Assembly (NCBI GenBank): GCA_020845495.1
Contig: JADLFM010000125.1
Span: 1 to 25,468 of the forward strand
Source of the DNA: Chloroflexota bacterium
GTDB taxonomy: Bacteria > Chloroflexota > UBA6077 > JACCZL01
Direction: 5' to 3'
DNA: 25,468 bases
The position numbers and the translations under genes are program-made. The notes below the pieces were generated by a model, which was not told the origin of the DNA, searched no databases, and worked only from the letters and a program-made list of their open reading frames with translations. Numbering within the stretch: position 1 is the first letter of the stretch; each line of letters starts with the position of its first letter. Shown piece after piece: positions 7,578-14,595 of the stretch.

Positions 7578-7595
7578 CCGGCGGCGTACCGCCGG
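7578..7595. other. Hairpin between arsR and arsM
   Basis: CCGGCGG (7578-7584), a CGTA loop and CCGCCGG (7589-7595) form a perfect 7-bp hairpin 22 nt after the arsR stop and 88 nt before arsM. There is no T-run, so it is more likely a processing or attenuation element that sets the arsR to arsM ratio than a full terminator. Only the structure is seen. Confidence 0.4.
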
Positions 7596-7683
7596 TCGAC
7601 ATACCGACCCGCGCGCCACTGGTCGCGAGCCGCACGTCACCCCGTAAGACCCAGCCAGCCGCGCAGCGCGGCGAGGAGGAACG

Positions 7684-8553
7684 ATGGCACTGGATACCTC
7701 TCCCAACACCGCCCCTGACACTGCTCCGGACGACCTCCGCGATATCGTCCGCGAGAAGTACGCCGCCCGCGCACGCAACGTCGGGGTGGGGAGCGGCTGC
7801 TGTAGCGGTAGCAGTTGTGACCCGATTACCTCGAACCTCTACGACGCGGACGAGGCCGCCGCGCTCCCCGCGGACGCCGTTAAGGCGTCGCTCGGCTGCG
7901 GCAACCCGACCGCGCTCGCGTCGCTGGCGGCCGGCGAGGTCGTGCTCGATCTTGGTAGCGGCGGCGGGATCGACGTCCTGCTCTCGGCACGGCGGGTCGG
8001 ACCGACCGGCTTCGCCTATGGCCTGGACATGACCGACGAGATGCTTGCGCTGGCCGAGAAGAACCGGGTCGAGCAGGGCGCGGACAACGTCAAGTTCCTG
8101 AAGGGTCACATCGAGGAGATCCCTCTGCCCGACGATCGCGTCGACGTGATTATCTCGAACTGCGTGATCAATCTCTCGGCGGACAAGGGGCGCGTCATTC
8201 GCGAGGCATTCCGAGTGCTGAAGCCAGGTGGCCGCTTCGCTGTCTCAGACGTCGTGGCGCAAGGGGCGCTGCCGGCCGAGTTGCGCCGCGACATGGAAGC
8301 CTGGGTCGGCTGCGTGGCCGGGGCGCTCGAAGAGGGCGAGTACCGCCGCCTGCTTGCTGAGGCTGGCTTCGGAGACGTCGAGGTTGAGGTGACGCGGGTC
8401 TACGACCCGCGCCAGGTTGCTGCGAGCGCGGGCCGGAGCGTCTCCTCGGATGCCTTCGCCCAGTTCGAGGCATCGGGCGGGCGGCTGGTGAGCGCGTTCG
8501 TCCGGGCCCGTAAGCCTCTCAGCGCATCTGCCAACGCTCTCGCGGGGCGGTAG
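7684..8553 (+). CDS. arsM: Arsenite S-adenosylmethionine methyltransferase
   Basis: The 289-residue product is preceded by a strong GAGGAGGA site. It carries a class I SAM-methyltransferase fold with glycine loop VLDLGSGGGID (about 86-96) and acidic GLDMTDEM after strand 2. The As(III)-binding cysteines of the family are all present: Cys45 (GCCSGSSC), Cys72 (SLGCGNP), Cys160 (SNCVIN) and Cys210 (VGCVAGAL). The 50-residue gap between the last two matches that in well-studied ArsM enzymes. It methylates trivalent arsenic stepwise in the cytoplasm to mono-, di- and possibly volatile trimethyl products. It follows arsR by 127 nt and is presumably induced with it by arsenite. No arsenite pump such as ArsB or Acr3 and no arsenate reductase is in the window. 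Confidence 0.93.
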   Translation: MALDTSPNTAPDTAPDDLRDIVREKYAARARNVGVGSGCCSGSSCDPITSNLYDADEAAALPADAVKASLGCGNPTALASLAAGEVVLDLGSGGGIDVLLSARRVGPTGFAYGLDMTDEMLALAEKNRVEQGADNVKFLKGHIEEIPLPDDRVDVIISNCVINLSADKGRVIREAFRVLKPGGRFAVSDVVAQGALPAELRRDMEAWVGCVAGALEEGEYRRLLAEAGFGDVEVEVTRVYDPRQVAASAGRSVSSDAFAQFEASGGRLVSAFVRARKPLSASANALAGR

Positions 8554-8580
8554 GCGGGCGATACACTGCGATACGTGCGG

Positions 8581-8606
8581 GCGGGCATGGCTGTCGCGAT
8601 GCCCGC
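8581..8606. terminator. Hairpin after arsM
   Basis: GCGGGCAT (8581-8588) and ATGCCCGC (8599-8606) form a perfect 8-bp stem with a 10-nt loop, 28 nt after the arsM stop. No T-run follows, so termination would be of the Rho-assisted or weak intrinsic kind. If it works, the MFS gene downstream may have its own promoter. Termination is inferred. Confidence 0.35.
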
Positions 8607-8718
8607 GCTGCCGCCAGTCCGTCCTCGGGTGCACCTGACGAAGCCACGGCCCGGGATGAGATGCCTGCTGGGAGCCTGACGACGAGCCCGATGCACGCGA
8701 TCGACGCGGGGTGCTGGC

Positions 8719-9966
8719 GTGGCTGAGGGCGAGATTGCGGCGCGGCCGTCTCCGCCCCTACCTGGCCGAATCTTCTACGGCTGGTGGCTCGTGCTGGTGC
8801 TGGGCATCACCGAGACGATCACCTGGGGCATCCTCTACTACGGTTTCACGGTGCTCCTGCCGCCGATGGAAGCCGACCTTGGCTGGTCGCGCGGCGAAAT
8901 GTCCGGGGCGTTCTCGCTCGGAGTGCTACTCTCTGGCGTCTGTGCCGCCCCGGTCGGCCGCTGGCTCGACCGCCACGGACCGCGTGCGCTGATGACAGCC
9001 GGCGCCATCGCCGGCCCGCTCTTGCTGGTGGCGTGGTCACGCGTCGAGAGCCTGCCCCAACTCTACGCCGTCTGGGCGCTGATCGGTGTGACGATGTCGA
9101 CGGTGCTCTACGAGCCGGCCTTCGCCGTCATCGCCGCGTGGTTCGAGCGACGCCGCGCCCGGGCCCTGACCGTCATTACCCTGATGGCCGGCCTCGCAAG
9201 CACGATCTTCATGCCTCTCGCAAGCTGGCTCGTCGAGATGCAGGGCTGGCGCGACGCGCTCGTGACGCTGGCGATCGTTCTGGCCGCCACAACGATCCTG
9301 CCCCACGCGCTCTTGCTGCGGCGACGCCCGGAAGATCTAGGACTGCACGTCGACGGCGATGCATCCGTGCCGCATGGATCGCACGCCAGCCGCCGCAAGA
9401 CGGTCTCGGTCGGAGTGGCGCTTCGGGAGTCGGCATTCCGCTGGCTGGCGGTGGCCTTCTCGCTCACCACACTGGTAAGTATCGGCGTCTCAGTCCATCT
9501 GGTGGCGTACCTCGTGGACCACGGCTACGACCCGACGCTCGCGGCGACGGCAACCGGAGTAGTGGGCGGGATGCAGTTGCTCGGCCGGATCGTCGTCGGT
9601 GGTCTGGGCGACCGGATACCCTTGCGGGTGAGCGGGGCGGTCGCGTTTGGCATTCAGCCGCTCTCGCTCATGATCCTGCTGGCCATGCCGGGCGGTCTCG
9701 GCCTCATCGGGTTCGTAGCGCTGTTTGGCGCGGCGAAGGGCGCGATGACGCTGCTCCGGCCCGCCTTCGTCGCCGATCTCTACGGCCGCGAGCGCTACGC
9801 CAGCATCGCCGGCGCCCTGGCAGCCGTCGTCACCGGCGCGACGGCTCTGGCGCCCGTAGGTGCGGGCGCCGCTCACGACCTGCTCGGGAGCTACGATCCG
9901 CTGTTCTGGGGCTTCGTCGCGATCTCCTGCATCCCGGCCGCCGGCGTGCTGCTGGTCCGCCGCTGA
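8719..9966 (+). CDS. MFS transporter
   Basis: The product has 415 residues from a GTG start at 8719 (MAEGEIAARP); no strong ribosome-binding site is visible. It opens with FYGWWLVLVLGITETITWG, the typical first helix of oxalate/formate- and monocarboxylate-type MFS permeases. About 12 hydrophobic segments follow in two halves, with the cytoplasmic loop RKTVSVGVALRESAFRWL in the middle and an LDRHGPR motif A-like loop after helix 2. It lies 165 nt after arsM on the same strand, so export of a methylated arsenical is conceivable. The sequence family instead suggests a carboxylate or unknown solute, and it is not recognisably ArsJ. The transporter call is firm, the substrate open. Confidence 0.85.
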   Translation: MAEGEIAARPSPPLPGRIFYGWWLVLVLGITETITWGILYYGFTVLLPPMEADLGWSRGEMSGAFSLGVLLSGVCAAPVGRWLDRHGPRALMTAGAIAGPLLLVAWSRVESLPQLYAVWALIGVTMSTVLYEPAFAVIAAWFERRRARALTVITLMAGLASTIFMPLASWLVEMQGWRDALVTLAIVLAATTILPHALLLRRRPEDLGLHVDGDASVPHGSHASRRKTVSVGVALRESAFRWLAVAFSLTTLVSIGVSVHLVAYLVDHGYDPTLAATATGVVGGMQLLGRIVVGGLGDRIPLRVSGAVAFGIQPLSLMILLAMPGGLGLIGFVALFGAAKGAMTLLRPAFVADLYGRERYASIAGALAAVVTGATALAPVGAGAAHDLLGSYDPLFWGFVAISCIPAAGVLLVRR

Positions 9967-10067
9967 CGCCGCGCCTGACGAAGTGCTTCGGTGTAGCGCT
10001 CTGATGTAGCGCTTCGCGTTCGGCCGTTCCACGGCGTGCCGGTAACGGCTACGATCGAGCCCAGCCG

Positions 10068-10106
10068 AGCGTCGAGACCAAGCGTTGAGACCAAGCGTCG
10101 AGACCA
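10068..10106. repeat. Three tandem copies of a 13-bp unit
   Basis: AGCGTCGAGACCA at 10068-10080 is repeated at 10081-10093 (one change) and 10094-10106, with a degenerate fourth copy following. The gap 9967-10293 has no gene. It also holds a doubled CATCAGACGC around 10165-10184 and a GAGCGT/ACGCTC dyad (10200-10221). The array is probably slippage-derived; no function is apparent. Confidence 0.7.
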
Positions 10107-10293
10107 AGCGGACAGACGTCCCGGCCGGCCCGCCCATCGACGCCGATCTGGGCTCTCTCGCGACCATCAGACGCCATCAGACGCCATCATGGCGATCAAG
10201 AGCGTTGTTGAATGGACGCTCGATGCTAAGCTTCCCTGATGCACCGGCGGCGCGGTCCGACCAGTCCGAACCGGCTGCCGCCCGGAGTGGGAG

Positions 10294-11601
10294 GTGTCCG
10301 CGATCTGGTTCGAGCTGACCGCCGTCCTGGTGTTGATCCTGCTCAACGGCCTCTTCTCGATGTCCGAGATGGCCATCGTGTCGGCGCGGCGGGCCAGGCT
10401 GGAGCACCTCGCGAGCACCGGCAACAGCCGGGCGCGCACCGCCCTCGAGTTGTCCAATCAACCGAACCAGCTATTGTCGACGGTCCAGGTCGGCATCACG
10501 CTCGTCGGCATCCTGACCGGTGCGTTCGGTAGCTCGACGCCGGCCGCCGCGCTCGCTCAGCGTCTCCGTGAAGTTCCGCTGCTCGCTCCCTACGCCGATC
10601 CGTTGGCGCTGGGGCTCGTCGTGCTTGGGATCACCTATCTCACGCTGATCGTCGGCGAGCTCGTGCCGAAGCGGCTTGCCCTCAACAACCCCGAAGGTAT
10701 CGCGGTGTCGATCGCGGTCCCGATGCGCACGCTCTCCAAAGTGGTAGCCCCGTTCGTCCTGCTGCTCGGCGCGTCTACCGATTTCGTACTGCGACTCCTC
10801 GGGGTCCAGCCGAACCAGGAGGCGCCTGTCACGGAAGAGGAGGTCCGGGTGCTCGTCGCGCAGGGCACCCGGGCTGGCGTGTTCGAGGCGGCGGAGCAGG
10901 ATCTGGTCGACAGTGTGTTCCGCCTTGGCGATTTGACCGCTGGCGAGTTGATGCAGCCGCGCCCCGACGTCACCTGGCTCGACTTGAACGACCCGCCGGA
11001 GGCGATTCGCGAGGAAGTGCTCGCGTCGCACCATTCGCGCTTCCCGGTCTGTGACGGCGACTTCGACCGGGTGCTCGGGATCGTGACCGCAAAAGACATC
11101 CTCGCGCACGGCCTCCTGCACCTGCCGACCGGGCTCGGCAGCCTCGTCCGGGAGGCGACCTTCATCCCCGAGACGCTGCCCGTATTCCGGGCGATCGAGC
11201 AGTTGCGCACGGCGAAGGCCGCCCTCGGCATCGTCGTCGACGAGTTCGGCTCCTCGGTCGGCATCATCAGCGTGATGGATATACTGGAGTCGCTCGTCGG
11301 CGATCTCCCGACGCCGGGACAGGAAGAAGAGCCGCTCGTGTTCCAGCGTGACGACGGCTCCTGGCTGCTGGACGGACGGCTCCCGGTCTCTGAGTTGAAG
11401 ACCCTGCTCGGGATCCGCGAGCTACCGGACGAGGACGAGGGCGAGTATCGGACGCTCGGCGGGTTGGTGATGCGCCAACTCGGCCGGATCCCGTCGACTG
11501 GTGACCGCTTCGACCTCGACGACCTATGCCTCGAGGTCATGGACATGGACGGCCGCCGCGTCGACAAAGTCCTGGCGACACGAGCAGGAAGGAGGGAGTG
11601 A
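10294..11601 (+). CDS. CNNM/CorC (HlyC)-family membrane protein with CBS domains
   Basis: The product has 435 residues from a GTG start at 10294, with GGAGTGGGAG directly upstream. The N-terminal DUF21/CNNM domain (about residues 1-180) has four hydrophobic segments and the family hallmark LNGLFSMSEMAIVSARRARL (17-36), plus GELVPKRLAL. A CBS pair follows (about 200-330: MQPRPDVTWLD, HSRFPVCDGD, GIVTAKDIL, GIVVDEFGSSVGIIS). The C-terminal CorC/HlyC domain comes last (about 345-430: DGSWLLDGRLPVSEL, EYRTLGGLV). Members mediate Mg2+ or Co2+ efflux or Na+-coupled Mg2+ transport in the inner membrane. All three domains are complete. It appears monocistronic and ends against a convergent gene. Confidence 0.92.
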   Translation: MSAIWFELTAVLVLILLNGLFSMSEMAIVSARRARLEHLASTGNSRARTALELSNQPNQLLSTVQVGITLVGILTGAFGSSTPAAALAQRLREVPLLAPYADPLALGLVVLGITYLTLIVGELVPKRLALNNPEGIAVSIAVPMRTLSKVVAPFVLLLGASTDFVLRLLGVQPNQEAPVTEEEVRVLVAQGTRAGVFEAAEQDLVDSVFRLGDLTAGELMQPRPDVTWLDLNDPPEAIREEVLASHHSRFPVCDGDFDRVLGIVTAKDILAHGLLHLPTGLGSLVREATFIPETLPVFRAIEQLRTAKAALGIVVDEFGSSVGIISVMDILESLVGDLPTPGQEEEPLVFQRDDGSWLLDGRLPVSELKTLLGIRELPDEDEGEYRTLGGLVMRQLGRIPSTGDRFDLDDLCLEVMDMDGRRVDKVLATRAGRRE

Positions 11602-11660
11602 GCGCGTTGTCGGCCGTCAGGTATCAGTCACCAGAAGTGAGCCCCGGCAGCTAGCCGGCC

Positions 11661-11700
11661 ACTGACGACTGATGGCTGAGAATTGACGACTCGCCGCTAC
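11661..11700 (-). repeat. 3'-end repeat (copy 1) including the stop codon of the GT39-like gene
   Basis: On the minus strand this begins with the TAG stop of the glycosyltransferase gene (11697-11699) and continues into CGGCGAG and CAGCCATCAGT. It aligns with 20713-20748 at 29 of 35 positions from 11667, with one gap. Both copies lie between convergent genes and both include the TAG of the minus-strand gene. The sequence just upstream (11618-11660) holds more CAGT/ACTG words and a CCGGC/GCCGG dyad. It is perhaps a bidirectional 3'-end element. Confidence 0.55.
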
Positions 11701-13439
11701 TCGTCTTCCTCGTCGTCCGGGGTTTCCTCGACCGAGTGACCGGGGTGCGTGGCCGCGTCGTACAGGGGATTCTCGAAGACCCAGGCGTACGGCTGGCCGT
11801 TGACCGTCGCGACAAACACGGGCGGACGGGCTGTCGCAGCCCGATACGCGTACTGGGGAAGCCCGCCGCGCTGCGCGGTGCTCACGTAGACGACGACGTA
11901 GCGGATGGCCGGCACCACCTTGGCAGGCGCTCGGACCAGCGACACCGCCGCGCCGCCGATGCGCGGTCGGATGGCGTGGTTGTAGTTCGTGGCCACGACC
12001 GCTCGGTCAGCGCCCGGCTGGGAGCTCAGGAACGCCGCCACTCGATCGAGCCCTTCGCCCCAGCCCACGACCATCGTGCGGCGTGCCGTGTCGGCCCCGC
12101 CGAGCAGCGGGTTGTAGGCGGCAATCGGGTAGGGGCGGGTGGCGGCGAAGGCCGCTCCCTGACCGACGACCACAGCCGCCAACACGACAGCCGCCAGACG
12201 ATCGGCTCGCAGTCGACGCACCAGCGCCCAGAGTCCCACCCCGCCGAGCAGGTCCACCGCAAGCAGGGTCGGCAGCAGGTAGCGGTCCTGCTTCTTCGGC
12301 GTGATGGTCAGCAGGACGATGAACAGCGCCGTGTACGCGGCCAGTCGGAGCGTCACGCCCAGGTCAAGATCGCGCCGGCGAGCCAGGATCAGCCCCAGTA
12401 TGCCGACCGTGCAGAGGGCGCCCAGCCGAAGCGCCAGCGCGACCGGATAGAACGCAGGGCCCGGATCACCAGGCACGATCTGCCCCTGAAAGAACGTGTC
12501 CGACCCGTGTGCCACCCCGGCTGTCGAGCGCACGAACGTCGTGAGCGCCTCGATCCGGCCCATCGGATCGACCCAGAGGGCCGGCCAGAGAGCCGCGTAT
12601 ACCGCCACCGCGATGACGCCCCAGAGCAGTAGCGCGGCCATGGCTCGGCGGCGCTGGCCGGCGCGCCAACCTGCGAGCACGCCGAGTAGCCCGAAGAAGA
12701 GTACGCCGTGAGCGGCCGGCGCCTTCGAGAGTAGCGCCAGCCCGCCGGCCACGGCGGATAGGACGAGGTACCGGTGCTGACGGCCCCGCAACCAGTACAC
12801 CAGTCCCGCGAGCGCGGAGACCAGCATGAGCGGTGCGAGCAGAGCGTCCGGGTGGAGCAGCCGGGTCATGCCAATGGCGTACGGATCGAGGAGCAGCAGC
12901 GCACTGCCTGCCACGGCCGGCGCCGGCCCCACCAGTCGCCAGAACAGCACGGCTGCCAGTGTGAAGAGCAGCGCCGTGGTGACGGCGACGGCCCCCCGGG
13001 CGGCCGAGAACGCAGGCAGATACTCCGGCGCCTGCTCGATCGCCTCGAAAGGACCAGGCCGGAGCGCCGCGAGCGTGGAGAGCCGTTCCGGCCCGATCCC
13101 CAGCACTCCAAGCCACATGACAGTGACGCCTGGATGCCCGGTCAGGAAGGTGCCGCGCAGATCCCCGTCCGCGAGAGCCGCCCCGAAGTGCAGCGTGCGA
13201 TCCATCCAGTAGCCCTCGTCCGCCGTGATGGTGCGGTCGAGATCGACGAAGCGAAGCAGGAGCGAGCCGGCCAGTGCCAGGACGACGAGCGCGGCCGGCA
13301 GCCGCCGTCCGTACGCTGCCCAGCGAGGCGCTCCAGTCGGCCGTGCGGCGATGGCCGCATCGGCCGCTAGCGGCGTGGCGAGAGCGAGGCAGGTGGGAGC
13401 CGTGGCCGTGTGGTCGGGCTGCATCGGGAGCCGGGGCAT
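11697..13439 (-). CDS. GT39/ArnT-like membrane glycosyltransferase
   Basis: The product has 580 residues. After an Ala/Pro-rich leader comes the first membrane helix (LPAALVVLALAGSLLLRF, about 48-64), then the periplasmic loop with TADEGYWMD. Asp74-Glu75 is the acidic pair typical of PMT/ArnT-like GT-C enzymes. HFGAALADGD and FLTGHPGVTVMWLG follow, then about ten more hydrophobic segments and a C-terminal soluble part ending in an acidic DDEEDE tail. Such enzymes use polyprenyl-phosphate sugars to glycosylate proteins or lipids outside the membrane. The acceptor is unknown; the Thr/Ser-rich secreted proteins encoded 1-7 kb away would be plausible targets (inference). A second ATG 15 nt downstream (13424) is an alternative start; neither has a clear ribosome-binding site. 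Confidence 0.8.
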   Translation of the reverse strand: MPRLPMQPDHTATAPTCLALATPLAADAAIAARPTGAPRWAAYGRRLPAALVVLALAGSLLLRFVDLDRTITADEGYWMDRTLHFGAALADGDLRGTFLTGHPGVTVMWLGVLGIGPERLSTLAALRPGPFEAIEQAPEYLPAFSAARGAVAVTTALLFTLAAVLFWRLVGPAPAVAGSALLLLDPYAIGMTRLLHPDALLAPLMLVSALAGLVYWLRGRQHRYLVLSAVAGGLALLSKAPAAHGVLFFGLLGVLAGWRAGQRRRAMAALLLWGVIAVAVYAALWPALWVDPMGRIEALTTFVRSTAGVAHGSDTFFQGQIVPGDPGPAFYPVALALRLGALCTVGILGLILARRRDLDLGVTLRLAAYTALFIVLLTITPKKQDRYLLPTLLAVDLLGGVGLWALVRRLRADRLAAVVLAAVVVGQGAAFAATRPYPIAAYNPLLGGADTARRTMVVGWGEGLDRVAAFLSSQPGADRAVVATNYNHAIRPRIGGAAVSLVRAPAKVVPAIRYVVVYVSTAQRGGLPQYAYRAATARPPVFVATVNGQPYAWVFENPLYDAATHPGHSVEETPDDEEDE

Positions 13440-13492
13440 CCGGAATCAGGGTGATGGGAGTCCGGGCGTCAGCCGGGGGTAGCGCGAGGGTA

Positions 13493-13513
13493 CCACGCTT
13501 TCCCTTGGCGTGG
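13493..13513 (-). terminator. Hairpin after the thioredoxin-like gene
   Basis: CCACGC (13493-13498) and GCGTGG (13508-13513) form a perfect 6-bp stem with a 9-nt loop, 15 nt beyond the stop of the minus-strand thioredoxin-like gene and before the glycosyltransferase on the same strand. It may separate the two transcription units. No T-run is present. Confidence 0.35.
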
Positions 13514-13528
13514 ACACGATGCGCCCGA

Positions 13529-14020
13529 TCAGTGTCCCAGGGCTGCCGCTATCGTGCGGATCCGCGCCCGGCGAGGGAGTTTCCCTTCGGATCGATACCG
13601 CTCGGCGCCGCTGCCGTCCAGCAGGATGACGGTCGGCACTTTCGCGACCTGGAAGCGCTCGCGCACCTGCGCTCCGACCTCGTCGGCGACGTTCAGGCGA
13701 ACGACCGTCATGCGCCCCGCCAACTCTCGCCCGAGCCCATCCACGATGGGCTGCGCCGCCAGCGATGCCCCTCAGGTGTCTGAGTACAGGAAGAGGAGCA
13801 GCGGGATCCCCCGTCCGATCGCAGCGCTCAACTCGTCCCAGGACGCAAGCGCGCTGGGGCCGCCGCGCATCTGCCGCTGGAAGAGTGCGAGCCCGGCTCC
13901 AACGCCTGCCACTGCCACCGCCGGCCAGACGCCGCCGAACCGCGACGCCGTGAGCCAGGCGCCGCCCATCGCCAGCCCACTGGCGATCAAGTACGAGTAG
14001 CGATTGAGAAAGCCGATCAT
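13529..14020 (-). CDS. Membrane-anchored thioredoxin-fold protein with in-frame UGA at the active site (candidate selenoprotein)
   Basis: Two ORFs in one frame (13772-14020 and 13529-13771) are separated by a single TGA at 13772-13774. Read through, they give 163 residues. Two hydrophobic segments (about 8-28 and 31-47) are followed by a thioredoxin fold: IPLLLFLYSDT (72-82), the UGA residue 83, GAS (84-86), helix LAAQPIVDGLGREL, strand MTVVRLNV, then FQVAKVPTVILLDGSG with cis-Pro129. The UGA is where the nucleophilic Cys of CxxC sits, giving UxxS. The 46-residue distance to the cis-Pro compares with 44 in E. coli thioredoxin. Neither half alone can fold as a thioredoxin, and frame and style continue unchanged. 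A hairpin suitable as a SECIS follows. Alternatives are a nonsense mutation or sequencing error. It is probably co-transcribed with the small gene 88 nt upstream. The thioredoxin fold is firm; selenocysteine is a hypothesis. Confidence 0.7.
13734..13752 (-). promoter_or_regulatory. Candidate bacterial SECIS hairpin
   Basis: In the minus-strand message AGCCCAUC (13752-13745), loop GUG (13744-13742) and GAUGGGCU (13741-13734) form a perfect 8-bp stem. Its base is 19 nt and its loop 27 nt after the UGA at 13774-13772. Bacterial SECIS elements lie immediately 3' of the UGA, with the apical loop about 16-37 nt away and a G among the first loop bases; this hairpin fits both. The same bases encode QPIVDGL, a plausible thioredoxin helix, and GC-rich DNA forms hairpins often, so coincidence is possible. 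Confidence 0.4.
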
Positions 14021-14063
14021 GTGTCCGCCGCTGCCGCCTCCTCCTCAGAGCGAGTCCGCGCCC

Positions 14064-14120
14064 TCACCCGAGGCGCCTTCACCCGAAGCGCCTTCACCCG
14101 AAGCGCCCTCACCCGAAGCG
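14064..14120. repeat. Four tandem 15-bp units spanning the end of the small membrane-protein gene
   Basis: TCACCCGAAGCGCCT-type units lie at 14064-14078, 14079-14093, 14094-14108 and 14109-14120 (the last one partial). On the minus strand each unit begins with the codons CGC/CTC TTC GGG and ends in TGA, in the frame of the 90-residue gene. Four in-frame TGA codons therefore follow one another every 15 nt. The array occupies most of the spacer to the thioredoxin-like gene. Confidence 0.8.
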
Positions 14121-14381
14121 TGGGCGATCCGGGCCGCTCCCCGACTCTCCAGAATCGGGGACGAGCCAGGGGGACAAACGCAGCCGGATGATGTCGACCC
14201 AGCGGAGCGCCCGCTCGTAGGCTGGGGGACGTGACAGCAGCGATTGGCCGGGCGCTGGCCCGCCCGGCCAGACCACCACGGCTGCGCCGACCAGTGTCGC
14301 GAACGCATAGCGGCGCAGGCGTTCGCGGAAAGTCGGCGGCGTGGCGCTCGTCTCAGCAGTTGGGGGATCGGAGGGATTCAT
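14109..14381 (-). CDS. Small single-pass membrane protein, hypothetical
   Basis: The start is at 14381, where AGGAG sits 5-6 nt upstream of the ATG on the minus strand; longer in-frame extensions lack such a site. The 90-residue product has a polar N-terminus (MNPSDPPTAETSA), a basic stretch RERLRRYAF, one hydrophobic segment (ATLVGAAVVVWPG, about 28-40) and a C-terminal half with ALRWVDIIRLRLSPWLVP and a Gly/Asp/Pro tail. No family is recognised. It precedes the thioredoxin-like gene by 88 nt on the same strand, suggesting an operon and a joint envelope role. Its stop codon is the first of four in-frame TGAs in a 15-bp tandem array. Confidence 0.6.
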   Translation of the reverse strand: MNPSDPPTAETSATPPTFRERLRRYAFATLVGAAVVVWPGGPAPGQSLLSRPPAYERALRWVDIIRLRLSPWLVPDSGESGSGPDRPRFG

Positions 14382-14595
14382 GATGCTCCTACGATCGTAC
14401 CAGTGGAGGCGGTCGGCCGGCCGTTGAGGGAGCCAGCGTTTGGAGCCGGGCTCGGACGCACGCTGGCTCCACCTCTCACCAACTCCCCAGCGTGCATTCC
14501 GAGACAGGCCGGGAGAGAGTCGCACCCTGCGTATCACAGGCTCGTCACGGTCCTCTCTCGATGGCATTTCAGACTTGCTCGGGCAGCCTTTTTAC

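Noticed and set aside
6654..7778. A 374-codon minus-strand frame across the arsR region
   Set aside because: It runs through the tandem repeats, the arsR promoter and arsR itself, with no family signal.
10239..10532. A 97-codon plus-strand frame overlapping the start of the CNNM-type gene
   Set aside because: It is Arg/Pro/His-rich, overlaps a well-supported gene in another frame and has no ribosome-binding site.
13529..13744. An independent 71-residue protein starting at GTG 13744
   Set aside because: It lacks the first beta strand and active site of the thioredoxin fold, has no ribosome-binding site, and is in exact frame with the ORF ending at the UGA at 13772; read-through or decay explains it better.
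14440..14595. An upstream TTG start for the large surface protein
   Set aside because: It would add a polar, Arg-rich 52-residue extension before the signal/anchor segment, without ribosome-binding site or family support.
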